41,844 nucleotides of DNA from assembly GCA_042095835.1 (NCBI GenBank), contig JBELML010000040.1:1-41844 (forward strand). Direction: 5' to 3'. Below the pieces are notes generated by a model that had not been told where the DNA came from, searched no databases, and worked only from the letters and a program-made list of their open reading frames with translations. The first letter of the stretch is position 1; each line of letters starts with the position of its first letter. Shown in pieces: positions 1 through 7,883 of the stretch. This stretch comes from DATFKA01 sp042095835 (GTDB lineage Bacteria; Bacteroidota; Bacteroidia; Chitinophagales; Saprospiraceae). Made by a program: the position numbers and the translations under genes.

Positions 1-20
1 TAATTTATGTTACACAGTAT

Positions 21-764
21 TTAACTTCGCCATACACTAAAACCGAGCGCTACTTCTTTGCCTTCTTTCAGCAGGCGATGATTAAAACTCAAATGATCTG
101 CAGTAGCGGCTTGAGAAACTACGGTATCATCCAATAGGCACTCCAACTTATAACTAAGGTTAAGAGTACTTAATTCATGGTTCTTTAAAAAATCTAGCGG
201 CAAGGCATCGAGCAGCCATTTGGCATAGTAGATATTATTAAGGTGCATATTGAAGTCTAAATCGTGATAATTGACTTGGAAATGCCGTTCATGCGCTCCT
301 GTAGTCTCTCCAATCTGAGGTGCTTTGTTTCTAGGTAGGAATTCCTCTATTTGCTGGATCGCTCCTTCTACCGTCTCTCTGACAGTAGAGGGTACCCGAG
401 CTAGACGACGAGATTGGGTGTCCATAAGGAACCAAGTAGACACCGCCGAGCCGATTAGTTGATCCTGTCCATCATAGACACGATAATCTCTAAAAGTGCG
501 TACTCGCTCAAAGCCAGAAGGGTTGGTACGGATGGTGATTCGCTCGTTTAATAAAGGTCGCCGATATATATCGATGTGGATATTAGTGAGTACCCAGGCC
601 AGATTCAAGGGCTCCAAATCCCAAACAGAAAGCTTGAGATCTAAAACATGTTGCATAGCCGTTTCGTGCATTAATTGTGCAAGGGCAGGAACGCTTATTT
701 TTTTAGATTGATCGACGGCGTAAGCTCTGATGGTATAATGTTCGGTATGCTGTGCTTTTACCAT
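21..764 (-). CDS. Acyl-ACP thioesterase (FatA/FatB-like, double hotdog)
   Basis: This 247-residue protein looks like a bacterial acyl-ACP thioesterase, which hydrolyses fatty acyl-ACP in the cytoplasm to release free fatty acids. Two hotdog halves can be traced, roughly residues 1-135 and 155-247. The second half carries DLDFNMHLNN (168-177), matching the family D-x-N-x-H(V/L)NN signature, with D170, N172 and H174 as likely catalytic residues and E208 as a possible further one. The length fits bacterial members, which lack the plant transit peptide. The ATG at 762-764 starts MVKAQHTEHY, a normal family beginning. It is transcribed away from rpsL, so it is probably a separate unit. The physiological chain length cannot be read from sequence. 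Confidence 0.9.
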   Translation of the reverse strand: MVKAQHTEHYTIRAYAVDQSKKISVPALAQLMHETAMQHVLDLKLSVWDLEPLNLAWVLTNIHIDIYRRPLLNERITIRTNPSGFERVRTFRDYRVYDGQDQLIGSAVSTWFLMDTQSRRLARVPSTVRETVEGAIQQIEEFLPRNKAPQIGETTGAHERHFQVNYHDLDFNMHLNNIYYAKWLLDALPLDFLKNHELSTLNLSYKLECLLDDTVVSQAATADHLSFNHRLLKEGKEVALGFSVWRS

Positions 765-866
765 GTTTTTTAACGGTGATTTGAAGTTCTAGGAAGATAT
801 TCGAGTAATAGGTGAATCCTCAGAAAAACTCAATTTATTTAATCCGTTGAAAATTAAAAACATCTC

Positions 867-897
867 TTGGAATTATTACTAAAAAAAGTTACCTTTG
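867..897 (+). promoter_or_regulatory. Bacteroidota-type promoter of the rpsL operon
   Basis: TAccTTTG at 890-897 matches the Bacteroidota -7 consensus TAnnTTTG. A TTG at 867-869 lies exactly 20 bases upstream, as expected for the -33 element. Transcription should begin near 903-905, giving a leader of about 85 bases before rpsL. The infA operon has the same arrangement with identical spacing. Confidence 0.8.
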
Positions 898-908
898 CAA
901 TCGCTTTT

Positions 909-960
909 GAGACAGGCGTATAATGTCTTGACTTAAAGGTGTTTGTAGAAGTATACAAAC
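909..960 (+). promoter_or_regulatory. Structured 5' leader of the rpsL operon
   Basis: Two inverted repeats follow the predicted start site. AGACA at 910-914 pairs with TGTCT at 924-928, flanked by G-T at 909/929. GTTTGTA at 941-947 pairs perfectly with TACAAAC at 954-960 around a six-base loop. No T-run follows, so this is not a terminator. A role in S12 or S7 autoregulation or in RNA stability is conceivable but unproven. Confidence 0.4.
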
Positions 961-990
961 GAGGTAATAATTTTTAATTGATATAGAGAT

Positions 991-1365
991 ATGCCTACAA
1001 TTAATCAACTGGTACGCAAAGGTAGAAAGAAGATCACGGAATCGAGCAAGTCTCGTGCTTTGGATGCATGTCCTCAGCGTCGTGGTGTATGTACGAGAGT
1101 ATATACAACGACTCCTAAGAAACCTAACTCTGCATTGCGTAAGGTAGCTAAGGTGCGTCTGACAAATGGTATTGAGGTGATTGCCTACATTCCAGGAGAA
1201 GGACACAACTTGCAAGAGCACTCAATTGTGTTGGTGCGTGGTGGTCGTGTGAAAGATTTACCAGGGGTACGGTACACAGTTGTACGTGGGGCATTGGATA
1301 CTGCTGGAGTGGAAGGTCGTCTACAGAGCCGCTCTAAGTATGGAGCCAAGCGTCCTAAAAAGTAA
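991..1365 (+). CDS. rpsL: 30S ribosomal protein S12
   Basis: S12 is a decoding-centre protein of the small subunit. The 124 residues are full length and contain TPKKPNSALRK (41-51) and VKDLPGVRY (87-95). K43 and K88 are the lysines whose substitution classically gives streptomycin resistance; here they are wild type. D89 is the residue methylthiolated by RimO in other bacteria. It is the first gene of the long operon, about 90 bases after the predicted promoter and 52 bases before rpsG. Identification is certain. Confidence 0.99.
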   Translation: MPTINQLVRKGRKKITESSKSRALDACPQRRGVCTRVYTTTPKKPNSALRKVAKVRLTNGIEVIAYIPGEGHNLQEHSIVLVRGGRVKDLPGVRYTVVRGALDTAGVEGRLQSRSKYGAKRPKK

Positions 1366-1417
1366 TGAGAATTACTAAGTTATGTTTCAACGTTTTATTA
1401 GAAACCGCTAATTCAAA

Positions 1418-1888
1418 ATGAGAAAAAGAAAACCAAAATTAAGAGTAATAGCTCCGGATCCACGTTATGGCGATCCCATGGTTACACAATTTGTAAACAT
1501 GATGATGCTAGATGGTAAGAAATCTGTCGCATTCGCTATCTTCTATGATGCAATGGACAAGATGAAGGAGCGTTCTGATGGTGCTGATGAGCATGCCCTT
1601 TGGAAAAAAGCATTGAATAATGCAATGCCTCAGGTAGAAGTAAGATCACGCCGTATTGGTGGGGCTACTTTCCAGATTCCAACGGAAATTCGTGCGAAAA
1701 GAAAATTGTCTATTGGTATGAAATGGTTGATCCGTTTCTCTAGACAACGTAGTGGAAAAGGAATGGCTGAAAAGTTGGCTGCTGAGTTACTAGCGGCTAG
1801 TAGAGGTGAGGGTGGAGCTGTCAAGCGTAAAGAAGATACGCACAAAATGGCAGAGTCTAACCGAGCTTTTGCGCACTTTAAGGTCTAA
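1418..1888 (+). CDS. rpsG: 30S ribosomal protein S7
   Basis: S7 nucleates assembly of the 16S rRNA 3' domain and lines the E-site exit. The 156 residues match the family length. The start MRKRKPKLRVIAPDPRYGD and the central VEVRSRRIGGATFQIP segment (about 74-89) are typical. It lies 52 bases after rpsL and 37 bases before fusA, the usual str order. The tail AESNRAFAHFKV matches the normal S7 C-terminus, so there is no truncation. Confidence 0.99.
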   Translation: MRKRKPKLRVIAPDPRYGDPMVTQFVNMMMLDGKKSVAFAIFYDAMDKMKERSDGADEHALWKKALNNAMPQVEVRSRRIGGATFQIPTEIRAKRKLSIGMKWLIRFSRQRSGKGMAEKLAAELLAASRGEGGAVKRKEDTHKMAESNRAFAHFKV

Positions 1889-1925
1889 TCCAATATTATA
1901 AACAATAAAATTTTTTGGCGTAGTC

Positions 1926-4052
1926 ATGGCAAAGGATTTAACATTCACTCGTAATATCGGTATCGCTGCACATATCGATGCGGGTAAAACAACTACTACT
2001 GAGCGTGTTCTTTATTACACCGGGATCAGTCACAAGATTGGTGAGGTACACGATGGTGCTGCTACCATGGACTGGATGGAGCAAGAGCAAGAGCGTGGTA
2101 TCACTATTACCTCTGCTGCTACGAAGACTTCCTGGAAATGGAAGGATGAAGAGTACGCCATCAACATCATTGATACTCCTGGACACGTTGACTTTACCGT
2201 TGAGGTAGAGCGTTCATTACGTGTACTTGACGGAGTAGTTGCACTTTATTGTGCAGTATCTGGTGTTGAGCCACAATCAGAAACGGTATTCCGTCAGATG
2301 GAGCGCTACCGCGTACCACGTATCGGATTCGTTAATAAAATGGACCGTTCAGGTGCTGACTACTTCGCTGTAGTCGAGGACGTGAAGGAGAAATTAGGGG
2401 CTCCTGCAATCGCTATGCAGGTTCCTATTGGTAATGAAGAGACTTTCAAAGGTGTGGTTGATTTAGTAACCAACCAAGCTATCATCTGGAATGAAGATGA
2501 TATGGGTATGACCTTTGAAGTTGTTGATATTCCTGCTGATATTCAAGATGAAGTAGATTCTCGTAGAGAAGCACTTATTGAAGCTGTAGCAGAGTATGAT
2601 GATACTTTATTGGAGAAATACTTCGAAGATCCAGATTCTTTGACGATCGATGAAGTACGTGCTGCTGTAAGATCTGCAGTGATTGACATGTCTATCATGC
2701 CTATCTTCTGTGGCTCTGCCTTTAAAAACAAAGGGGTACAAGCAGTACTAGATGCAGTATGTGAATACTTGCCATCTCCAATGGATATCGAGGCTATCGA
2801 AGGTATGAATCCTGATACTGAAGAGCCAGAAAGCCGTAAGCCATCTGTAGATGAGCCATTTGCTGCTTTAGCATTTAAGATTGCTACTGACCCATTCGTA
2901 GGTCGTTTGGCATTCTTCCGTGCTTACTCAGGTAAGCTAAATGCAGGGTCTTATGTATTGAACACTAGATCAGGTAAGAAAGAGCGTATCTCTCGTTTAT
3001 TCCAGATGCACTCTAACAAGCAAAACGCTATTGATAGCGTAGAAGCTGGAGATATCGCTGCTGCTGTAGGTTTTAAAGACTTACGTACTGGTGATACGAT
3101 TTGTGACGAAAAGAGTCCGATTGTACTAGAATCAATGACCTTCCCTGAGCCAGTAATTGGGGTTGCTGTTGAGCCTAAGTCACAAAAGGATATGGATAAA
3201 TTGGGTATGGCTTTGGCTAAATTGTCAGAGGAGGATCCAACTTTCCGTGTAAAATACGATGAAGATACCAACCAGACCGTAATTAGCGGTATGGGTGAGC
3301 TGCACTTGGAGATCATTATTGATCGCCTAAGAAGAGAGTTCAAGGTGGAGTGTAACCAAGGTGCACCTCAAGTAAACTACAAGGAGGCATTAACTAAACA
3401 AGTACAACACCGCGAACGCTTGAAAAAGCAGTCTGGTGGTTCTGGTTTATTCGCCGATATGCAATTTGAACTCGGACCTGCGGATGAGGAATTCCTAGAA
3501 AGCGATGAGTTCAAGTCTGGGAAAGAATCTTTACAGTTCGTTTGGGGTATCGTTGGTGGTGCTATCGATAAGAACTATATCAAGCCAATTAAAGATGGAT
3601 TCCGTGCTTCCATGAAAAACGGTATCCTGGCAGGATATAACATCGACAGTATGAAAGTACGTGTTTTTGATGGTTCTATGCACGCAGTAGATTCAAAGCC
3701 TATCGCATTTGAATTGTGTGCTAAAGAAGGATTCAAAGCTGCTGCTCCAATGACCAGACCAAAGATTATGGAACCGATTATGGACTTGGAGGTGACTACA
3801 CCTGAAGAGTTTGTAGGATCTGTAGTAGGTGACTTGAACCGTCGCCGTGGTTTGCCGAAAGGACAAGAGCCAAGATCTGGAGGTGCAGTATCTATCAAAG
3901 CAGATGTGCCTTTATCTGAGATGTTTGGTTATGTGACACAGTTACGTACGATTACATCTGGTCGCGCAAGTTCATCTATGCAGTTCTCGCACTTTGCAGC
4001 TGCACCAGATGGTATTTCCAAGACCATTATTGAAAAGTCGAAAGGAGAGTAG
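1926..4052 (+). CDS. fusA: Elongation factor G
   Basis: EF-G is the GTPase that drives translocation of tRNA and mRNA on the ribosome. The 708-residue protein has the P-loop AHIDAGKTTTTER (15-27), switch I RGITITSAATK (57-67), DTPGH (83-87) and NKMD near residue 140, followed by the later EF-G domains. The start MAKDLTFTRNIGI is standard. It is joined to rpsL-rpsG, and no tuf gene follows: the next gene is rpsJ, as in other Bacteroidota. A stable hairpin separates it from rpsJ. The complete GTPase motifs suggest a functional translocase and not a resistance-type paralogue. Confidence 0.98.
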   Translation: MAKDLTFTRNIGIAAHIDAGKTTTTERVLYYTGISHKIGEVHDGAATMDWMEQEQERGITITSAATKTSWKWKDEEYAINIIDTPGHVDFTVEVERSLRVLDGVVALYCAVSGVEPQSETVFRQMERYRVPRIGFVNKMDRSGADYFAVVEDVKEKLGAPAIAMQVPIGNEETFKGVVDLVTNQAIIWNEDDMGMTFEVVDIPADIQDEVDSRREALIEAVAEYDDTLLEKYFEDPDSLTIDEVRAAVRSAVIDMSIMPIFCGSAFKNKGVQAVLDAVCEYLPSPMDIEAIEGMNPDTEEPESRKPSVDEPFAALAFKIATDPFVGRLAFFRAYSGKLNAGSYVLNTRSGKKERISRLFQMHSNKQNAIDSVEAGDIAAAVGFKDLRTGDTICDEKSPIVLESMTFPEPVIGVAVEPKSQKDMDKLGMALAKLSEEDPTFRVKYDEDTNQTVISGMGELHLEIIIDRLRREFKVECNQGAPQVNYKEALTKQVQHRERLKKQSGGSGLFADMQFELGPADEEFLESDEFKSGKESLQFVWGIVGGAIDKNYIKPIKDGFRASMKNGILAGYNIDSMKVRVFDGSMHAVDSKPIAFELCAKEGFKAAAPMTRPKIMEPIMDLEVTTPEEFVGSVVGDLNRRRGLPKGQEPRSGGAVSIKADVPLSEMFGYVTQLRTITSGRASSSMQFSHFAAAPDGISKTIIEKSKGE

Positions 4053-4084
4053 TGCCGTTGCACGACTCTAGAAGATATGATTAT

Positions 4085-4110
4085 TTTGCCCGGAAAATGT
4101 TCCGGGCAAA
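4085..4110 (+). terminator. Perfect hairpin between fusA and rpsJ
   Basis: The 11-base arm at 4085-4095 (TTTGCCCGGAA) is exactly complementary to 4100-4110 around an AATG tetraloop. Only a weak T-run follows (TCTT then A-rich), so it may be a leaky terminator, an attenuator or an RNA-stabilising element at the str/S10 junction. I see no TAnnTTTG promoter between it and rpsJ, so rpsJ probably depends on read-through. Confidence 0.6.
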
Positions 4111-4143
4111 TCTTAAAAAATTTGAAAATTAAGTTAATTAGGC

Positions 4144-4452
4144 ATGAATCAGAAGATTAGGATTAAGCTTCGTTCTTACGACCACAATTTAGTGGACAAG
4201 TCAACGGAGAAAATTGTGAAAACGGTTCGAAACAGTGGTGCTGTTGTTACAGGTCCGATTCCTCTGCCCACAGAAAAAAAGATTTTTACCGTCTTGCGTT
4301 CTCCGCACGTCAATAAGAAATCTCGTGAGCAGTTCCAATTGCGTACCCACAAGCGCCTTATCGAAATCTATACACCTACACAAAAAACAGTTGATGCCCT
4401 ATCAAAGCTGGAACTGCCGAGTGGTGTAGATATTCAGGTTAAATTGACGTAA
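4144..4452 (+). CDS. rpsJ: 30S ribosomal protein S10 (NusE)
   Basis: S10 belongs to the 30S head and also acts as NusE in transcription antitermination and transcription-translation coupling. The 102 residues cover the whole family. The loop GPIPLPTEKK (about 38-47) and SREQFQLRTHKRLIEI (about 60-75) are characteristic. It begins the classical S10 gene set. A 119-base spacer separates it from rplC, longer than most in this operon. Confidence 0.98.
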   Translation: MNQKIRIKLRSYDHNLVDKSTEKIVKTVRNSGAVVTGPIPLPTEKKIFTVLRSPHVNKKSREQFQLRTHKRLIEIYTPTQKTVDALSKLELPSGVDIQVKLT

Positions 4453-4571
4453 CCTATTTGAGAACGAGTATCTCTTTTTTAATTAGGTACTCACATTATT
4501 TATTCAGATTTACAATACTCTTTTAAAGTCTTTTGGCTTTGAGGGTTTTGTAGAATATAAATATTGGTCTG

Positions 4572-5204
4572 ATGAACGGATTGATTGGTAAAAAAATTGG
4601 TATGACTAGCGTTTATAATGATGCTGGTCAAAATATAGCTTGTACAGTGGTAGAGATAGGTCCTTGTGTTGTTACACAAGTCAAATCTGACGATACCGAT
4701 GGCTACAACGCTGTACAGATGGGTTTTGGTGACGCCAAAACAAAAAACACTTCCAAAGCACTTCAAGGACATTTTCAAAAGGCTGGTACTGGACCTAAAC
4801 GTAAAGTTGTAGAATTCAGAGACTTTGATGGCGCTGAGAAAAATCTCGGCGATGTCGTCAAAGTGGATGAAATCTTTGAAGAAGGAGACATGGTCTCTGC
4901 AACAGGTACAACAAAAGGTAAAGGTTTCCAAGGTGTTGTTAAAAGACACAACTTCCGCGGTGTGAATGATGCTACTCACGGTCAGCATAACCGCCAGCGT
5001 GCACCTGGTTCTATTGGTGCTGCTTCTTATCCTGCGCGTGTATTCAAAGGTATGCGTATGGCTGGACGTACTGGTGGTAAGAACGTACAAATCAAAAATT
5101 TGGAGGTTATCAAAATCTTCCCAGATGAGAATTTAGTACTAGTGAAGGGAGCAATTCCAGGTCACAAAGGAGGTTATGTGATTTTGAAAAAACATGAGTA
5201 TTAA
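4572..5204 (+). CDS. rplC: 50S ribosomal protein L3
   Basis: L3 is an early-assembly large-subunit protein whose long loop reaches the peptidyl-transferase centre. The 210 residues start MNGLIGKKIGMT. The loop region contains HGQHNRQRAPGSIGAASYPA (about 136-155). In E. coli this loop reads GSIGQNQTPG and carries the glutamine methylated by PrmB; no glutamine is present at the matching place here, so that modification is unlikely. It lies 25 bases upstream of the preferred rplD start. Confidence 0.98.
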   Translation: MNGLIGKKIGMTSVYNDAGQNIACTVVEIGPCVVTQVKSDDTDGYNAVQMGFGDAKTKNTSKALQGHFQKAGTGPKRKVVEFRDFDGAEKNLGDVVKVDEIFEEGDMVSATGTTKGKGFQGVVKRHNFRGVNDATHGQHNRQRAPGSIGAASYPARVFKGMRMAGRTGGKNVQIKNLEVIKIFPDENLVLVKGAIPGHKGGYVILKKHEY

Positions 5205-5229
5205 TAGTACTTTCTAAATATTGAAAATT

Positions 5230-5856
5230 ATGACACAGGATGTATTAAATATTCAGGGCGAAAGTACTGGCAGAACAGTAGAACTGTCCGAAGAAATATT
5301 CGGTGTGGAGCCAAACGCACACGCTGTTTACCTTGCGGTTAAGCATTATAATGCGAACCAGCGCCAGGGTACACACAAATCCAAAGAAAGAGGTGAAGTT
5401 GCGGGTTCTACCAAAAAAATAAAAAGACAAAAGGGTACTGGTACAGCACGTGCTGGTGATATCAAAAACCCTCTTTTCCGTGGAGGTGGTCGCGTATTTG
5501 GTCCTAAACCACGTACCTACAACTCTAAGGTGAATAAAAAAGTAAAGCAATTGGCTAGAAAGTCTGCTTTGAGCAGCAAGTTGGCCGAGGGTACTTTAAA
5601 AGTAGTCGAGGATTTCTCATTCGAGGCTCCTACAACTAAGGAGTATATCAACATCTTGAACAACTTCGATGTAGCGAATAACAAAAGTTTGTTGATCACT
5701 AATGATTATGAGAAGGAAGTCTACTTGTCTTCAAGAAACTTGAGAAAAGCTAAAGTTGTGAAAGCTGACGAAGTGAATACTTTCGACATCTTGAATGCAG
5801 ATAGCATTTTGATTGCAGAGGGAGCAGTAGAGCAGATTAATAAAGTATTAGCTTAA
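5230..5856 (+). CDS. rplD: 50S ribosomal protein L4
   Basis: L4 binds 23S rRNA domain I and lines the exit tunnel; in E. coli it also represses the S10 operon. The tunnel loop RQKGTGTARAGDIKNP and GGGRVFGPKPRTY are clear. I start it at ATG 5230 (MTQDVLNIQGES), giving 208 residues. The reading frame is open to a TTG at 5221, but an ATG nine bases later is the better start. Whether this L4 has the E. coli-type attenuation function cannot be inferred. Confidence 0.97.
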   Translation: MTQDVLNIQGESTGRTVELSEEIFGVEPNAHAVYLAVKHYNANQRQGTHKSKERGEVAGSTKKIKRQKGTGTARAGDIKNPLFRGGGRVFGPKPRTYNSKVNKKVKQLARKSALSSKLAEGTLKVVEDFSFEAPTTKEYINILNNFDVANNKSLLITNDYEKEVYLSSRNLRKAKVVKADEVNTFDILNADSILIAEGAVEQINKVLA

Positions 5857-5884
5857 TTCAGTTAGGCTGTAAAATATTAAGACA

Positions 5885-6184
5885 ATGTCTAAGAAATATG
5901 TTTTAATCAAACCGCTTATTACTGAGAAATCAGAAAGCCTTTCTGAAGATCAGAACAAGTACACTTTTATGGTCGATAAGCGCGCCAATAAAGTGGAAAT
6001 CAAAAAAGCGGTAGAGGAATTCTACAACGTGACTGTAGATAAAGTGAATACGGCTGTAATGCCAGGTAAGGCGGTAGTACGCTCTACAAAATCTGGTATT
6101 CTACGCGGTAGAAAAGGAAACTACAAAAAAGCAATCGTTACGCTTGCTTACGATGATGAGATTGATTTCTTCGGAGATCTTTAA
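5885..6184 (+). CDS. rplW: 50S ribosomal protein L23
   Basis: L23 sits at the tunnel exit and is the docking site for trigger factor and the signal recognition particle. The 99 residues include LIKPLITEKSESL (7-19), whose glutamate corresponds to the trigger-factor contact, and the basic loop GRKGNYKKAIVTL near the C-terminus. It is followed by a 72-base spacer that can fold into a structure involving the rplB start codon. Confidence 0.98.
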   Translation: MSKKYVLIKPLITEKSESLSEDQNKYTFMVDKRANKVEIKKAVEEFYNVTVDKVNTAVMPGKAVVRSTKSGILRGRKGNYKKAIVTLAYDDEIDFFGDL

Positions 6185-6202
6185 TTAATTAATTGTTCGG
6201 GC

Positions 6203-6259
6203 CAAAGGAAATTGTATGGTTACATCCTTTGCGCTATGAACTAAAAATACCATACAATG
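6203..6259 (+). promoter_or_regulatory. Possible pseudoknot covering the rplB start codon
   Basis: Stem 1 pairs CAAAGGA (6203-6209) with TCCTTTG (6225-6231). Inside its loop, ATTGTATGGT (6211-6220) is perfectly complementary to ACCATACAAT (6249-6258), which includes the first two bases of the rplB ATG at 6257. The two pairings interleave, so together they would form an H-type pseudoknot. A ten-base perfect match in so short a spacer is unlikely by chance. A translational switch for rplB is an inference. Confidence 0.5.
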
Positions 6260-7090
6260 CCAATTAAAAAGTATAAACCAGTATCTCCCGGTACGCGTTT
6301 CCGCCAAGGAAATGCATATACGGAAGTTACGACGAACAAGCCTGAAAAAAGCTTGCTGGCTCCAATCAAAAGGACTGGTGGCCGTAACAACTCAGGTAAA
6401 ATGACCGTGCGTAACCGTGGTGGTGGGCACAAGCGTCGTTATCGTGTGATTGACTTCAAAAGAGACAAGGAAGGTATGTCAGCAACGGTTAAATCAATCG
6501 AATACGATCCAAACCGTACTGCATTCATCGCACTTGTTGAGTACACTGATGGAGAGAAGCGCTATATCATCGCTCCAGATGGTTTGAAAGTAGGAGATGA
6601 AATCATGTCTGGTAAAGGAGCTGCTCCGACCGTGGGTAATGCACTTTATATGGATGAGATTCCTTTAGGTTCGAACATCCATGCGATTGAAATGACCCCT
6701 GGAAGAGGAGCTGCGCTTGCAAGAAGTGCAGGTACTTATGGCGTCTTTACTAGTAAAGAAGATAAGTACGCGATCATTAAATTGCCTTCTGGTGAGGTGC
6801 GTCGTATCCTAATTACATGTAAAGCAACCATCGGTACGACTTCTAACCCAGATCATGGTCTAGAGGTACTAGGTAAGGCGGGACGCTCTCGCTGGATTGG
6901 TCGCAGACCTCGCGTTAGAGGTGTAGCTATGAACCCTGTCGATCACCCAATGGGTGGTGGTGAAGGTCGCCAATCAGGTGGGCACCCACGATCTCGTACA
7001 GGTGTAATGGCCAAAGGTCAGAAAACGCGTAATAATAAGAAGCACTCTACGAAGCTTATTATCTCTAAGCGTAAGACACGTAAAAAATAA
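6257..7090 (+). CDS. rplB: 50S ribosomal protein L2
   Basis: L2 is essential for subunit association and peptidyl-transferase centre assembly. The 277 residues match the family. The C-terminal GVAMNPVDHPMGGGEGR holds the conserved histidine equivalent to E. coli His229, and the tail SKRKTRKK is typical. The ATG at 6257 gives MPIKKYKPVSPGTRF, the expected start, but its first bases lie in a predicted stem with the upstream spacer. Confidence 0.99.
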   Translation: MPIKKYKPVSPGTRFRQGNAYTEVTTNKPEKSLLAPIKRTGGRNNSGKMTVRNRGGGHKRRYRVIDFKRDKEGMSATVKSIEYDPNRTAFIALVEYTDGEKRYIIAPDGLKVGDEIMSGKGAAPTVGNALYMDEIPLGSNIHAIEMTPGRGAALARSAGTYGVFTSKEDKYAIIKLPSGEVRRILITCKATIGTTSNPDHGLEVLGKAGRSRWIGRRPRVRGVAMNPVDHPMGGGEGRQSGGHPRSRTGVMAKGQKTRNNKKHSTKLIISKRKTRKK

Positions 7091-7134
7091 TCATTAACTC
7101 CCGCCGTCGAGGTGGATAGAAAATAGAATCAACA

Positions 7135-7401
7135 ATGGCAAGATCGCTAAAGAAAGGACCTTATGTCTACTACAAGTTGTTGAAGAAGCTGGAAAAAGCA
7201 AAGGACTCTAAAAAGAAATCAGTCATTAAGACATGGTCTCGTTCTTCGATGATTATTCCAGATATGGTAGGTCAAACCATTGCTGTACACAACGGCAAGA
7301 CTTTTGTACCGGTCTTCATCACTGAGAACATGGTGGGGCATAAATTGGGAGAGTTTTCTCCAACCAGATCCTACAAAGGACACGCTGGTAATCGTAAATA
7401 A
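7135..7401 (+). CDS. rpsS: 30S ribosomal protein S19
   Basis: S19 belongs to the 30S head near the A-site finger contact. The 88 residues begin MARSLKKGPYVYYKLLKK and contain WSRSSMIIPDMVGQTIAVHNG (about residues 34-54) and the basic tail SPTRSYKGHAGNRK. All are family hallmarks. It lies between rplB and rplV as expected, with a 74-base structured spacer before rplV. Confidence 0.99.
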   Translation: MARSLKKGPYVYYKLLKKLEKAKDSKKKSVIKTWSRSSMIIPDMVGQTIAVHNGKTFVPVFITENMVGHKLGEFSPTRSYKGHAGNRK

Positions 7402-7419
7402 TTTTATAAAAACGTTTGG

Positions 7420-7456
7420 GCAGCGCAAGGTATTCCGATCTGGTCCGTTGTGCTGT
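7420..7456 (+). promoter_or_regulatory. Hairpin in the rpsS-rplV spacer
   Basis: GCAGCGCAA (7420-7428) can pair with TTGTGCTGT (7448-7456) over nine bases, including two G-T wobbles, around a 19-base loop. It ends 19 bases before the rplV ATG. No T-run follows. It may be a stability or translation element. Confidence 0.3.
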
Positions 7457-7475
7457 TGCTATACTATAATTCGAA

Positions 7476-7865
7476 ATGGAAGCAGTAGCTAAACTAAAGA
7501 ATGTACCAATGTCAGCACGCAAAATGCGTCTGGTCGTTGATAATATCCGTGGCAAAAATGTGGAGGATGCCTTAAGTATCTTGCGCTATACCAAGAAAGA
7601 AGCTGCCGTATGGTTGGAGAAGTTGGTATTGTCGGCCATTGCCAACTGGGAGTATAAGTTGGATGGTTCTGGAAATGCAGATGAATACGATTTGTATATC
7701 AAAACGGCATTCGTTGATCAAGCACCAATGTTGAAGCGTTTTCGTCCAGCTCCTCACGGTCGCGCACATCGCATCCGTAAGCATTCCAACCACGTAACTA
7801 TCGTTGTTGAAAATGCAGTGGAGCTTCCCGTTGAGGAAGAAGGAGTATTAACCGAAGAAGAATAA
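7476..7865 (+). CDS. rplV: 50S ribosomal protein L22
   Basis: L22 contacts all 23S rRNA domains, and its beta-hairpin narrows the exit tunnel, a macrolide-resistance site. The 129-residue product starts MEAVAKLKNVPMSARKMR and contains the hairpin region APMLKRFRPAPHGRAHRIRK. The C-terminal tail is acidic (VEEEGVLTEEE), about 15 residues beyond the core and probably disordered. It sits 18 bases before rpsC. Confidence 0.98.
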   Translation: MEAVAKLKNVPMSARKMRLVVDNIRGKNVEDALSILRYTKKEAAVWLEKLVLSAIANWEYKLDGSGNADEYDLYIKTAFVDQAPMLKRFRPAPHGRAHRIRKHSNHVTIVVENAVELPVEEEGVLTEEE

Positions 7866-7883
7866 ATATAATATCACCATAAC

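Noticed and set aside
889..1221. Minus-strand open frame of 110 codons opposite the rpsL promoter and gene
   Set aside because: It covers the promoter and the antisense of rpsL, shows no protein family features and is rich in Arg/Thr/Ser as expected for a shadow frame.
1926..4143. Missing tuf after fusA as a sign of rearrangement
   Set aside because: fusA directly followed by rpsJ is normal in Bacteroidota, so no event need be proposed.
4453..4571. Possible terminator GAGA-TCTC with a T-run before rplC
   Set aside because: The stem has only four pairs, too weak to support a terminator in an A/T-rich spacer.
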